Shown: positions 36,307-45,981 of the stretch, in pieces
Layout of the letters: every line of letters starts with the position of its first letter
How positions within the stretch are numbered: the stretch's first letter is position 1
Assembly: GCF_963664915.1 (NCBI RefSeq)
Contig: NZ_OY761810.1
Coordinates: 1,502,661-1,566,660 of the forward strand
Direction of reading: 5' to 3'
Source: an uncultured Caproiciproducens sp.
GTDB taxonomy: Bacteria; Bacillota; Clostridia; Oscillospirales; Acutalibacteraceae
Length of the DNA stretch: 64,000 nucleotides
Translations under genes and position numbers: made by a program
The notes under the pieces: generated by a model
The model's database searches: none
What the model saw: only the letters and a program-made list of their open reading frames with translations
What the model was told of the DNA's origin: nothing

Positions 36307-37368
36307 TTGAAAAGAACAATTAAAAGGGTTACATGCGCGGTTTTGTCTGCCGTATTGGTGGCGGCAATTGGTTCGGGCTGTTCTGCTGGAAAAGCAACCG
36401 CTTCAGGGGCACCGGCAACTTCGGGGGCGACGACTGCTTCCGCAGCTGGTGGTTCGACCACTGCAAAGTATACGCTGCTGTTTGGCCACATTGCCAACGA
36501 AGATGATCCCTGGCATAAGGCTGCAGTGAAGTTTGCGGACATCGTAAAAGAAAAATCCAATGGCCAAATTGAGGTCAAGGTATATCCAAACAATCAGCTC
36601 GGGCCGGAAACGGATGTCATTCAGGCAATTCAAAACGGTACCGCTGATATGACAATCACAGGAGAAACACTTCAAAAATGGGCGCCTCTGGCTGCCATGG
36701 TAGCTGTTCCTTACCTTGTAAAAGATGAAGCCAGCCTAAATAAACTGGCCAGCGGTTCTATCGGTAAAGAAATTGAACAGCAGATCGAAGATAAAGCAAG
36801 CTTGAAGTGCCTGACTTATTTTGTACGTGGTCCTCGTGAACTGACTGCGAACAAAGAAATCAAAACGCCGGCCGATTTGCAGGGAACCAGACTTAGAATC
36901 CCAAATGCACCGTTATACATTAAACCTTGGCAGGCCGCAGGTGCAAAACCGACTCCGATGGCGTTAACCGAAGTATTTACCGGATTGCAGCAGCACACGA
37001 TTGATGCTCAGGAAAACCCGCTTGCAATGATTAAATCCAACAATCTTCAGGAAGTGCAGAAATACTGCATGACGACGGATCATGTCAGAAGTTGGATCTA
37101 TGTGGTAATCGGCAAGAAGAAATTTGACTCGATGCCCGCTGATCTTCAAAAAGTAATTACAGACGCTTCCGCAGAAATGCAGACCTATGAAAATGATCTG
37201 TACCAGAAGAGCGAAGCGGAAACAAAGACATGGCTTGAGCAGAAGGGCATGAAATTTGTGGATGTTGACAAGGATGCTTTTGAAAAGGCAATGGTACCGG
37301 GCGTTCTTGCAACACTTTCAGCTGATCAGAAAAAAGTGTATGACGAGATAAAGGCATCGTTTAAGTAA
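36307..37368 (+). CDS. TRAP transporter 2, substrate-binding lipoprotein (DctP)
   Basis: A 353-residue DctP-family protein. Lipobox GSGC (Cys about residue 25), Ala/Thr/Gly-rich linker, then YPNNQLGPETDVIQAIQNG, the Arg-containing LQGTRLRIPN and FTGLQQHTIDAQENP. It binds the imported acid outside the membrane. Starts at TTG 36307 behind AAGGAGAG. A hairpin separates it from dctQ. Gene order (P, Q, M) differs from TRAP 1 (Q, M, P), so the two systems are not a recent tandem copy. Confidence 0.92.
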   Translation: MKRTIKRVTCAVLSAVLVAAIGSGCSAGKATASGAPATSGATTASAAGGSTTAKYTLLFGHIANEDDPWHKAAVKFADIVKEKSNGQIEVKVYPNNQLGPETDVIQAIQNGTADMTITGETLQKWAPLAAMVAVPYLVKDEASLNKLASGSIGKEIEQQIEDKASLKCLTYFVRGPRELTANKEIKTPADLQGTRLRIPNAPLYIKPWQAAGAKPTPMALTEVFTGLQQHTIDAQENPLAMIKSNNLQEVQKYCMTTDHVRSWIYVVIGKKKFDSMPADLQKVITDASAEMQTYENDLYQKSEAETKTWLEQKGMKFVDVDKDAFEKAMVPGVLATLSADQKKVYDEIKASFK

Positions 37369-37390
37369 TCGATTATCACCAATTTATGGA

Positions 37391-37449
37391 TGCAGCCGGT
37401 TTCACGGCCGACGAAAAAAGGCAAGAATTCGAACTTTGAATCGGCTGCA
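37391..37449 (+). terminator. Intercistronic hairpin after the TRAP-2 binding protein gene
   Basis: TGCAGCCG (37391-37398) pairs with CGGCTGCA (37442-37449), with an inner ATTC/GAAT hairpin. No T run follows. It probably stabilises the dctP message or lowers permease expression. Confidence 0.5.
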
Positions 37450-37489
37450 ATATTTATGAAATGCATTCTTATGAAAAAAAGGTATGAGT

Positions 37490-37978
37490 ATGAAAAAAAT
37501 TGAACAAATATTGAGCAAAATACTCGGAATTATTTCTGTAATTTCCATTCTGGGCATCATTGCTTCCGTACTGATTCAGATCATCGGCAGAGCGCTCTTG
37601 CCTCAGGCGCCTGCATGGACGGAGGAAGTTTCCCGCTTCTTTTTTGTAAGCGGAGTCTTTTACACCGCCGGACTTGCAAAAGAAAAAAATGCCTTTGTCA
37701 GCGTAGATATTCTTGAACAAAAGCTTCAGTCAAAGGCTAAGCAGATATACATGGTTATTGTAGACCTGATCATCATTGCGTTTATGGCGATTGTGTTTGT
37801 TGAATCCATTGGTTTCACACAATCCGGTTCGGACTTTATTGCCGATACGGTTCCGATCACCATGAATCTCATCTATTTTGGCACCATGGCTTCCAGCTTT
37901 TTCATTGTACTCTACAGTATCTTTGATATTATCAATACACTAGGGACAAAAAACGAACAAGTAGGTGAGCAGAAATGA
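37490..37978 (+). CDS. TRAP transporter 2, small permease (DctQ)
   Basis: A 162-residue DctQ protein with four helices and the APAWTEEVSRFFF signature around residues 42-54. ATG 37490 has AAAGGT at a better distance than ATG 37484. The stop codon overlaps the start of dctM (ATGATG), so the two are coupled. It forms the membrane part of the second TRAP system. Confidence 0.9.
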   Translation: MKKIEQILSKILGIISVISILGIIASVLIQIIGRALLPQAPAWTEEVSRFFFVSGVFYTAGLAKEKNAFVSVDILEQKLQSKAKQIYMVIVDLIIIAFMAIVFVESIGFTQSGSDFIADTVPITMNLIYFGTMASSFFIVLYSIFDIINTLGTKNEQVGEQK

Positions 37979-39258
37979 TGATTTTATTGCTTTTTATATC
38001 GTTCCTTGTACTTGTTATGGTGGGTGTGCCAATCGCTTTTTGCCTAGGAATTTCCTCGGTTTTCTATCTTGTGACGACTGGGATTCCTCTTACTATTGTG
38101 CCGCAGAAAATGTATTCCGGAGTTGACAACTTTGTTCTGATCTGTATTCCGGGCTTTATCCTTGCCGGAAATTTGATGAATACCGGCGGGATCACAAAGA
38201 GAATTGTTAATTTTTGCAATGCTTTGTTCGGACGCATAACAGGCGGACTGGCAATTGCTGATGTCGGTGCTTCCATGATTTTTGCCGGTATTTCAGGGAC
38301 AGCCGCAGCCGACTGTGCCAGCATAGGCGGAATTATGATTCCGGCGTTGGTTGACGACGGCTATGATGCGGATTTTGCATCTGCGTTAACTGCGAGCGCT
38401 TCCACACTCGGCCCAATTATTCCACCGAGTGTTCCGATGATTGTCGCCGGAACGGTCGCAAGCCTGTCCGTCAGCAAATTGTTTGCTGTGGGGATTGTTC
38501 CCGGTGTTTTGCTGGCCATCTCTCTCTCTGTTTTGGCATATTTTATTTGTAAAAAGAGAAATTACCCAAAGGGTGAAAAAGCATCCTTAAAAATGCTCTT
38601 GAGCACGTTAAGATCCGCAATATGGGCCATCCTTTTGGTAGTCCTGATTTTGTTCCTAATTTTAAGCGGTGTTTGCACTCCTACGGAAGCCTCTATTATT
38701 GCTGTTGTTTATGCGCTTATTGTCGGCCTTTTTGTTTACAGGGATCTTAAATTCAAAGATCTGTATAAAATCGTCATTGACAGTATGGTCGCAACAGCCG
38801 CAATTGAACTTTTGGTTGGACTTGCAAATGTGTTTGCATGGATTCTAACAAGGGAACAGGTTCCGCAGATGGTGGCAACCGGAATCCTTAGCCTGACAAG
38901 CAATAAATATTTAGTCTTGCTTCTTATTAATGTTTTGCTGCTGTTTGTTGGTACCTTCATGGACACTACTGTCGCCATTATTATTTTAATGCCGATTCTG
39001 CTGCCCGTCGCTACGTCTGTCGGTGTGGACCCAATCCAGTTTACGCTGATTTTGGTCTTGAATTTGGTAATAGGCCTCACAACGCCTCCGGTCGGTATCT
39101 GCCTCTTTATATCTTCCTCAATCGGGAAGGTGTCTTTGGCAAAAATTACAAAACAGGTAATTCCGTTCTTGGCTGTCAGCCTTGGAGTGTTGATGTTAAT
39201 TACCTATGTTCCTCAACTGTACATGTGGATTATTCCGCTGCTATTCCCTGCTGGGTAA
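37975..39258 (+). CDS. TRAP transporter 2, large permease (DctM)
   Basis: A 427-residue DctM-family protein with about twelve helices. Marks are PGFILAGNLMNTGGI, ISGTAAADCASIGG and LGPIIPPSVPMIVAG. It carries sodium-coupled transport of the acid bound by the DctP protein at 36307. It overlaps dctQ by four bases. A GC-rich hairpin follows after 60 bases. Confidence 0.93.
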   Translation: MMILLLFISFLVLVMVGVPIAFCLGISSVFYLVTTGIPLTIVPQKMYSGVDNFVLICIPGFILAGNLMNTGGITKRIVNFCNALFGRITGGLAIADVGASMIFAGISGTAAADCASIGGIMIPALVDDGYDADFASALTASASTLGPIIPPSVPMIVAGTVASLSVSKLFAVGIVPGVLLAISLSVLAYFICKKRNYPKGEKASLKMLLSTLRSAIWAILLVVLILFLILSGVCTPTEASIIAVVYALIVGLFVYRDLKFKDLYKIVIDSMVATAAIELLVGLANVFAWILTREQVPQMVATGILSLTSNKYLVLLLINVLLLFVGTFMDTTVAIIILMPILLPVATSVGVDPIQFTLILVLNLVIGLTTPPVGICLFISSSIGKVSLAKITKQVIPFLAVSLGVLMLITYVPQLYMWIIPLLFPAG

Positions 39259-39319
39259 GGTATGTACTGTCAATCGGACAGTTATTTGCCCCAAATTGAT
39301 CTATACATTTGATCCCATA

Positions 39320-39352
39320 GCCGCCGCTTAACGGAAGATGAAAAGCGGCGGC
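39320..39352 (+). terminator. GC-rich hairpin between dctM and uxuA
   Basis: GCCGCCGCTT (39320-39329) pairs with AAGCGGCGGC (39343-39352). No T run, so read-through into uxuA is likely; it may be a processing site. Confidence 0.55.
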
Positions 39353-39511
39353 GATCATTTAGGAATTAAAATAGAGTTATCCATATTTTATTATTTTTAT
39401 AAAAACAAGACAGTTATACCGATACGTATATGTGAATCTATGAATGGAATACACCATCTGCGTACGGTTGTAATAATAAACACAGAAAACAAGAATTGGA
39501 GAATTGATCGT

Positions 39512-40585
39512 ATGGAAATGACAATGAGATGGTTCGGTAAAGGTTATGATTCCATCACTTTGGAACAAATTCGCCAGGTACCGGGCGTCAAGGGCGTTAT
39601 AACAACGCTGTATGGCACAACACCTGGAGAAATATGGAAGACGGAAGCCATCCGTGACATGAAAAAAGAAGTAGAAAATGCTGGTTTGGCCGTAAAAGGA
39701 ATTGAAAGTGTCAATATTCACGATGCAATAAAAGCAGGAACGTCTGACCGCGACAAATATATAGAAAATTATATTAAAACCTTGGAAAATTTGGGTAAGG
39801 AAGGAATTGACCTGGTCTGCTATAATTTCATGCCCATTTTTGACTGGACACGCTCCGATTTGGCAAAGGCTTGCCCGGACGGTTCAACGGTGATGAGTTA
39901 CGACCAGTCTGAAATTGACAAGATTGATCCGGAAAAGGCTTTTGAATCCATCAACAAAAACGCAAATGGTTTTGTGATGCCGGGCTGGGAACCGGAGCGT
40001 ATGGCGAGTATTAAAAAGTTATTTGAGATTTATAAGGATGTTAATGAAGAAGTCTTGTTCGCAAACTTAAAATATTTTCTGGAAGCAATCATGCCTGTCT
40101 GTGAAAAATACGGTATAAAAATGGCAATTCATCCGGATGATCCTGCATGGTCGGTATACGGACTCGCACGCATTATGACAAGTAAAGAAAATTTACTTCG
40201 CCTGCTTAAAATGGTGGACAGCCCCTGTAATGGGATAACCCTTTGCACAGGTTCGCTGGGCTCAAATCCAAAGAATGATATTCCGGATATTATTCATGCA
40301 CTGAAGGGACGTATTTATTTCGCCTATGTGCGCAATTTAAAATATACGGGATCCGGAAAATTTGAAGAATCCGCGCATCTTTCGTCATGCGGTTCGCTTG
40401 ATATGCATGCGATTATGAAAGCGCTTTATGACGCCGGCTTTGACGGCGTGATTCGTCCAGACCACGGCAGGGCAATTTGGGGCGAGGTTTCCATGCCGGG
40501 CTACGGACTGTATGACCGTGCGTTGGGTGCGGCTTATCTGAATGGTCTTTGGGAAAGCATTGTAAAATTTTCTGAAAACAGATAA
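39512..40585 (+). CDS. uxuA: D-mannonate dehydratase
   Basis: A 357-residue UxuA protein. N-terminus MEMTMRWFGKGYDSITLEQI is standard for the family. NFMPIFDWTRSDL, MAIHPDDPAW, LSSCGSLDMHAI and RPDHGR carry the metal-binding and catalytic residues. It dehydrates D-mannonate to 2-keto-3-deoxygluconate. I start it at ATG 39512; an in-frame opening back to 39338 has no family similarity. It sits between TRAP 2 and the GntR/uxuB/kdgK/kdgA genes. Confidence 0.95.
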   Translation: MEMTMRWFGKGYDSITLEQIRQVPGVKGVITTLYGTTPGEIWKTEAIRDMKKEVENAGLAVKGIESVNIHDAIKAGTSDRDKYIENYIKTLENLGKEGIDLVCYNFMPIFDWTRSDLAKACPDGSTVMSYDQSEIDKIDPEKAFESINKNANGFVMPGWEPERMASIKKLFEIYKDVNEEVLFANLKYFLEAIMPVCEKYGIKMAIHPDDPAWSVYGLARIMTSKENLLRLLKMVDSPCNGITLCTGSLGSNPKNDIPDIIHALKGRIYFAYVRNLKYTGSGKFEESAHLSSCGSLDMHAIMKALYDAGFDGVIRPDHGRAIWGEVSMPGYGLYDRALGAAYLNGLWESIVKFSENR

Positions 40586-40801
40586 AACTTTCTGAGGCTG
40601 CTTTTGGGAAAAATCCGCAAAAATAGGAACGGCATCATTATGATTTATGAAATGCATATAAATGATCTTTTCTTTTTCGGAAATTTTGCTATACTATTAA
40701 TTATCAATTGTTAACAGTGCCCCTTTTCTTATATCATGTGATACTGCCATCATTTTTAAGAGCGGTTTGCTTTTTTATTAGCAGCGGGAGGTTAACTTGC
40801 T

Positions 40802-41569
40802 ATGAACGGTCAAGATCGGGTTATGGACAGTGGAGAATTCCAAAAGCGTAACACAACAATAGGGGACGATATTTATTCCAATCTTCGCAGCTATATTATC
40901 GAACTGAAGATAAGACCGGGTGAAATTATAAGCATTAAAGACATTGCTACGGAATTGAATGTTGGCAGATCTCCCGTGCGGGACGCACTGATCAGGCTGG
41001 AAAAAGAGGCTCTGATCACTTCCTTGCCGCAGCGGGGGACCATGATTTCGCGTATTAATCTGCATCGTGTGACAGAAGAGAGATACATACGGACATGCCT
41101 TGAAGAGAGAACGACGATACTGTTTTTGCAAAAGCATAGTCAAGAAGACATCGCCGCTCTGAAGAAATGTTTGGATGATCAGAAAGAAAGCATCTTATGC
41201 CATGATTGCCGCAAACTGTTGGAATATGATGATAATTTTCACAAGGTTTTTTTCACCGCTACCGATAAACAGCTTTGCTGGGAAACGCTTCGCAACGCAT
41301 CCGGACATTATAGGAGGGTCAGGCTGCTGTCTCTGCTGGAAAAAACTATTTTGGAAAATATCATCAGTCAGCATGAGGAAATGATTCAGCTGATTATTGA
41401 CAAAAATGAAGAGCAGCTGCAAAAAGTGCTGGAAGACCATCTGACAAAAATTGATAAAGAAGAACTGGATTTGGCAAATCGGTATCCGGATCTATTTGAT
41501 CAGGAACATCAGGAGCAAAGGAAACCGAGTTTCTTTTTACAGTCGGATTTTTTACAGGAGCTGGAATAA
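40802..41569 (+). CDS. GntR-family (FCD) regulator of the uxu locus
   Basis: A 255-residue regulator with a winged helix at about residues 20-85 (PGEIISIKDIATELNVGRSPVRDAL) and an FCD domain (LEYDDNFHKVFF). FCD regulators of hexuronate genes (UxuR/ExuR group) bind fructuronate or similar acids. It lies between uxuA and uxuB, has its own 216-base upstream gap and AGCGGGAGG ribosome site, and probably controls this island. Confidence 0.88.
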   Translation: MNGQDRVMDSGEFQKRNTTIGDDIYSNLRSYIIELKIRPGEIISIKDIATELNVGRSPVRDALIRLEKEALITSLPQRGTMISRINLHRVTEERYIRTCLEERTTILFLQKHSQEDIAALKKCLDDQKESILCHDCRKLLEYDDNFHKVFFTATDKQLCWETLRNASGHYRRVRLLSLLEKTILENIISQHEEMIQLIIDKNEEQLQKVLEDHLTKIDKEELDLANRYPDLFDQEHQEQRKPSFFLQSDFLQELE

Positions 41570-41619
41570 GCTTATCATTTAAACAGTATCCGCATGATTT
41601 TATACGAGGGGGTCGCTTT

Positions 41620-43236
41620 ATGCACTTAAATAACAGTGAATTGAAATACACAGCGCAATGGCAAAAGGCAGGTATTGTATTACCTGAATTCGACAGGGAA
41701 CGGATTACTGCTGAAACGGTTGCAAATCCCTCCTGGATACATTTCGGTGCAGGGAATATCTTTCGTGCATTCCCGGCAGCGGTTCAGCAGAAACTGCTGA
41801 ATGACGGTATTGAGCAAAAGGGAATCATCGTAGCCGAGGGTTATGATTATGAGATTGTCGATAAAATGTATCGTCCGCACGATAATCTGAGTCTGCTTGT
41901 CACACTGAAAGCCGACGGTTCCATTGAGAAAACCGTTATTGCAAGTATCGTCGAATCCCTGAAAGCCGACAGTGAGAACGAAAAAGATTTTGCCAGACTG
42001 AAAGCGATCTTTACGAATCCTTCGCTGCAGATGGTGAGCTTCACGATTACGGAGAAAGGCTACAGCCTTACCAGAGGAAATGGAGATTTTCTGCCCGATG
42101 TTGCCGAGGATTTCAAGAAGGGGCCTGCCAAGCCAAATAGCTATATTGGCAAGCTTGTGGCTCTTGTGTACGCACGTTATCAATCCGGAAAATATCCGCT
42201 GGCACTGGTGAGTATGGATAATTGCTCTCATAACGGCACAAAACTGTACAACGCAGTTGATGCTTTTGTGAAAATGTGGGCGGAAAACGGACTGGTAGAG
42301 GCAGGATTTGTTACCTATATTGAAAATCAGAACAGTGTTTCCTTCCCTTGGAGCATGATCGATAAGATTACGCCCCGCCCGGATGGCAGCGTAAAAGAGA
42401 TGCTGAAAAACTGCGGCTTTGACGATGTCGAGGACGAGGTGACCGCGAAACAAACCTATGTGGCGCCATTCGTAAACGCCGAAGAAACGCAGTATCTTGT
42501 GATTGAGGATGCCTTCCCGAATGGCCGTCCGCAGCTTGAAAAAGGCGGCGTCCTTTTTACAACCCGTGAAACCGTGGATAAGGTAGAGAAGATGAAAGTA
42601 TGTACCTGCCTCAATCCGCTGCATACAGCGCTCGCTGTTTTTGGCTGTCTGCTGTCCTACACCAAAATCAGCAAAGAGATGGAAGACCCCGACTTACGTA
42701 TGCTTGTTGAACGTATTGGCTATCAAGAAAGCCTGCCTGTTGTTGTAAATCCCGGAATACTCGATCCGAAGGAATTCATTGACCAGGTGCTGAACGTCCG
42801 TGTTCCCAATCCCTTTATGCCGGACACGCCGCAGCGCATTGCGACAGACACGTCTCAAAAGCTCTCAATCCGGTTTGGCGAAACAATAAAAGCATATTTA
42901 AAGAGCAGTACATTGAATATTAATGACCTAAAACTGATTCCGCTTGTTCTGGCCGGCTGGTGCCGGTACATCATGGGTGTCGATGACAGTGGAAAGCCTT
43001 TCCAAGTAAGTCCCGATCCGCTTTATGAATCGGTCAGCTTGCTCCTTAAAGAAGTGAAGCTTGGCGACAAGGGACCATTTCACGAGATCATTTCCCCGAT
43101 TCTTTCCAATGAAAAGATTTTTGGCGTGAACCTCTATCAGGCTGGCCTTGGGGAGACTGTAGAGAACGATTTCGCACAGCTGGTCACCGGCCCGGGCGCG
43201 GTACGCGCTACATTGCAAAAATATCTTTCGGAGTAG
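41620..43236 (+). CDS. uxuB: D-fructuronate reductase (mannitol dehydrogenase family)
   Basis: A 538-residue long-chain polyol dehydrogenase. NAD region HFGAGNIFRAFPAAVQQ near residue 42, catalytic region around VAPFVNAEETQYLVIED and LNPLHTALAVFGCL (Lys/Asn/His set of the family). It reduces D-fructuronate to D-mannonate, the substrate of uxuA. The length matches Firmicutes UxuB. RBS GAGGGGG. It is followed after seven bases by kdgK, so uxuB-kdgK-kdgA are one unit. Confidence 0.9.
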   Translation: MHLNNSELKYTAQWQKAGIVLPEFDRERITAETVANPSWIHFGAGNIFRAFPAAVQQKLLNDGIEQKGIIVAEGYDYEIVDKMYRPHDNLSLLVTLKADGSIEKTVIASIVESLKADSENEKDFARLKAIFTNPSLQMVSFTITEKGYSLTRGNGDFLPDVAEDFKKGPAKPNSYIGKLVALVYARYQSGKYPLALVSMDNCSHNGTKLYNAVDAFVKMWAENGLVEAGFVTYIENQNSVSFPWSMIDKITPRPDGSVKEMLKNCGFDDVEDEVTAKQTYVAPFVNAEETQYLVIEDAFPNGRPQLEKGGVLFTTRETVDKVEKMKVCTCLNPLHTALAVFGCLLSYTKISKEMEDPDLRMLVERIGYQESLPVVVNPGILDPKEFIDQVLNVRVPNPFMPDTPQRIATDTSQKLSIRFGETIKAYLKSSTLNINDLKLIPLVLAGWCRYIMGVDDSGKPFQVSPDPLYESVSLLLKEVKLGDKGPFHEIISPILSNEKIFGVNLYQAGLGETVENDFAQLVTGPGAVRATLQKYLSE

Positions 43237-43243
43237 GGATTGT

Positions 43244-44203
43244 ATGATGAAACAGAGAATTATGCTTGTAGGGGAGCCGATGGGCCTGTTTATTGCACAG
43301 GAAGAAGGTCCGTTAGAGGATGTACAAACTTTTTCCTCAGCCGTGGCCGGTGCGGAATTCAATGTTGCTGTGGGACTCAGCCGGCTTGGTCTTGATGTGA
43401 GTTACCTCACGAAGCTTGGGAAGGACCCCTTTGGCAGCCGTATTGTTAAAACAATGGAGCAAAACAATATTGACACATCGCTGATTACATACAGCGAAGA
43501 CCACGCGACTGGATTCATGCTCAAAGGGAAAACAAGTCACGGAGATCCGCAGGTACACTACTTCCGTAAAAACTCGGCGGCATCCTCTATTTGTAAGAAA
43601 GATATTGATAAGATTGATTTTTCCGGATGCGGTATTTTGCATATGACCGGTATTTTGCCTCCGTTATCTCAAACCACGATGGAGGCCGCGGCCTATTTGA
43701 TGCATAAAGCGCGGGAAGCCGGTCTGACTGTCTTTTTTGACCCAAACCTGCGTCCGCGTCTTTGGCCTGACAAAAAGACAATGGTGGAAACGCTGAATGG
43801 GCTTGCCGCCCAATCGGACTATTTTCTGCCCGGATACAATGAGGGCGACGTACTGATTGGTACCAGTGACCCGCAAAAAATAGCAGAATATTACCTTGAC
43901 CTTGGGGTTAGGGCCGTCATCGTAAAGATCGGGAAAAAAGGTGCCTATGCAGCAACAAAGCAAGGAGAGTTTCACTCTCCTACCTTTCATGCTGAAAAGA
44001 TGGTGGATACGGTGGGTGCCGGAGACGGCTTCGCGGCCGGTGTAATCTCAGCCTTGGCGGAAGGGCTTTCTCTTGAGGATGCTGTGCGCAGAGGGAATGC
44101 GATTGGCACCATTCAAGTAATGAGTGTCGGCGATAATGAGGGCTTGCCCACAAAAGAGCAGCTTAAAAAATTTATGGCAGAAACTGCGCAGGAGGATGAT
44201 TAA
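43244..44203 (+). CDS. kdgK: 2-keto-3-deoxygluconate kinase
   Basis: A 319-residue PfkB-family kinase. GAEFNVAVGLSRLGLDV near the N-terminus, FFDPNLRPRLWPD (the KDG kinase sugar-site stretch) around residue 165, and the ATP/anion-hole motif DTVGAGDGFAAGV near residue 256 with the catalytic Asp. It makes KDPG from KDG. It abuts kdgA directly. It acts in the same step as dgoK but on the gluco epimer. Confidence 0.93.
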   Translation: MMKQRIMLVGEPMGLFIAQEEGPLEDVQTFSSAVAGAEFNVAVGLSRLGLDVSYLTKLGKDPFGSRIVKTMEQNNIDTSLITYSEDHATGFMLKGKTSHGDPQVHYFRKNSAASSICKKDIDKIDFSGCGILHMTGILPPLSQTTMEAAAYLMHKAREAGLTVFFDPNLRPRLWPDKKTMVETLNGLAAQSDYFLPGYNEGDVLIGTSDPQKIAEYYLDLGVRAVIVKIGKKGAYAATKQGEFHSPTFHAEKMVDTVGAGDGFAAGVISALAEGLSLEDAVRRGNAIGTIQVMSVGDNEGLPTKEQLKKFMAETAQEDD

Positions 44204-44833
44204 ATGAATGAGTTCTTTGAAAATTTGCACCGCATTGGAATTGTTCCGGTGATCAAAATAAACGATGCGAACCAGGCGATTGACTTAGCGCGTGCTCTGT
44301 GCCGTGGCGGACTTCCGGCAGCGGAGATTACTTTTCGCAGCAATGCAGCCGAAGATGCCATTTACGCCATTGCGAAAAATGTGCCGGATGTGTGTGTTTG
44401 CGCGGGTACAGTGCTTACCATAGAGAATGCGGAGCGTGCAGTGGACGCCGGTGCGAAAGCCATTATCAGTCCCGGTACAAATCCGGAGGTCGTTACATGG
44501 TGCATTGCCCATGGTGTTCCTGTTGTTCCCGGCTGCGCTACACCTACGGAAATTGAGGCCTGCATGCGTATGGGGCTGGACACCGTAAAACTTTTTCCGG
44601 CAGAAGTTGTCGGCGGTGTGAAAATGCTGAAAGCTCTTTCAGGGCCTTATTCAAATATGAAGTTTATGCCCACAGGCGGTGTGAGCCCCTCTAACGTGGG
44701 GGATTACCTGACACTCTCAAATGTAGTTGCCTGCGGAGGAAGCTGGATTGCGCCGGAAAAACTGTTGGATGCGAGGGAGTTTGATCAAATCGAAAAGCTT
44801 GCCCGGGATGCCGCAAATTTGGTGGCAAGATAA
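44204..44833 (+). CDS. kdgA: KDPG aldolase
   Basis: A 209-residue class I aldolase (2-dehydro-3-deoxy-phosphogluconate / 4-hydroxy-2-oxoglutarate aldolase). Catalytic Glu in AAEITFRS, Schiff-base Lys in TVKLFPAEVVGG. Cleaves KDPG to pyruvate and glyceraldehyde 3-phosphate. Begins right after the kdgK stop with GGAGGAT as ribosome site. Ends the plus-strand island at a clear terminator. Confidence 0.93.
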   Translation: MNEFFENLHRIGIVPVIKINDANQAIDLARALCRGGLPAAEITFRSNAAEDAIYAIAKNVPDVCVCAGTVLTIENAERAVDAGAKAIISPGTNPEVVTWCIAHGVPVVPGCATPTEIEACMRMGLDTVKLFPAEVVGGVKMLKALSGPYSNMKFMPTGGVSPSNVGDYLTLSNVVACGGSWIAPEKLLDAREFDQIEKLARDAANLVAR

Positions 44834-44840
44834 AAGAGAA

Positions 44841-44864
44841 GACACCCATACGGGTGTCTTTTTT
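44841..44864 (+). terminator. Rho-independent terminator after kdgA
   Basis: GACACCC-ATAC-GGGTGTC (44841-44858) followed by TTTTTT (44859-44864). Confidence 0.92.
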
Positions 44865-44877
44865 GTTTATTGATACT

Positions 44878-45870
44878 TTATACTTTAAGGATCAGGTGTT
44901 GAACACCAAGTGAGGTAAGCGCCAGAACTACCCAACAGATAAATCCCAGCAGAATGGGTTTTCCGCCGCTTTTTACAAGTTTGAGAAGATTGGTGTTTAA
45001 CCCGATGGACGCCATTGCCATGACAATGACAAATTTTCCGGCCTGAGATAAAAAGCTGCTCATTCCGGCCGGCAGAGCAACAAACGTATTAATCACAGAG
45101 GCCACCACAAATCCAAGCACAAACCAAGGAAATATCTTTATGATATTATAGCCGCCTTTTTTGTTTCCGACTTCCTTTTTTGAAGTGTAGATAGCCAAAA
45201 CAAGTGTAACGGGAACAATCATCAGCGTTCTTGTCAGTTTGACGATGACGGCAAGATTGCCCGCTGCATTACTGAAAGAGTATCCCGCCGCTACCACCGA
45301 GGAAGTATCGTTGACCGCGGTTCCAGCCCACAGGCCAAAGCTTTGATCACTCATCCCAAGTACATGCCCAAGAAAGGGAAATAAAAAGGCTGCGATTACA
45401 TTAAAAAGGAATATGGTTGAAATGGAATGGGCAACTTCCTCTTCGTCGGCGTGAATAACGGGAGCGGCCGCCGCAATGGCTGACCCGCCGCATATGGCGG
45501 AGCCAACACCAATCAGCGTTTTTGTGTTTCCATCCAGCTTCAAGAGTTTCCCTACAAAAAAGGCGGTCACGAATGCCGCTGTCAGCGTAAAAATCATTAA
45601 AACCAGGGTTTGCTTTCCAACCTTAAAAACATTGAACAGATTCATATCAAAGCCCAGCAGAATAATGGAATACTGCAGCAGTTTTTTAGAGGTGTAGCTT
45701 ATACCGTCGTTAAAGAGAGCTGGTCTTTTCCAAAATGCCAGAAGCATGCCGAATAAAATACCTAACACCGGGCTGCCGACGACGGGAATTGCTTTTCCAA
45801 TCAGCCACGCCGGAACTGCTATAATCGCCGCAAGCGCAATGCCCGGAAACTTATTGATGAGTGTTTTCAA
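44878..45870 (-). CDS. YeiH/UPF0324 family membrane protein (putative sulfate exporter family)
   Basis: A 330-residue membrane protein with about ten helices. Family marks are VGSPVLGILFGM, LGFDMNLFNVFKVG, GSAICGGSAIAAAAPVI and GLWAGTAVNDTSSVVAAGYS. The family is annotated as putative sulfate exporters, but transport has rarely been tested. It starts at TTG 45870 behind AGGAGGAG. A LysR gene is divergent across 111 bases, the usual arrangement for this family. Confidence 0.88.
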   Translation of the reverse strand: MKTLINKFPGIALAAIIAVPAWLIGKAIPVVGSPVLGILFGMLLAFWKRPALFNDGISYTSKKLLQYSIILLGFDMNLFNVFKVGKQTLVLMIFTLTAAFVTAFFVGKLLKLDGNTKTLIGVGSAICGGSAIAAAAPVIHADEEEVAHSISTIFLFNVIAAFLFPFLGHVLGMSDQSFGLWAGTAVNDTSSVVAAGYSFSNAAGNLAVIVKLTRTLMIVPVTLVLAIYTSKKEVGNKKGGYNIIKIFPWFVLGFVVASVINTFVALPAGMSSFLSQAGKFVIVMAMASIGLNTNLLKLVKSGGKPILLGFICWVVLALTSLGVQHLILKV

Positions 45871-45981
45871 AACATCTCCTCCTTTTTGTTATCTTATCAT
45901 ACGCCTTGACATACAATAAGTAAAATACTATTATCTAATTGATATCATAAGTAAATGATAATGTATAAGGGAGAGAATACT

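Noticed and set aside
44878-45870. YeiH-like protein as part of the sugar-acid pathway
   Set aside because: It is separated by a strong terminator and paired with a divergent LysR gene, the usual independent arrangement.
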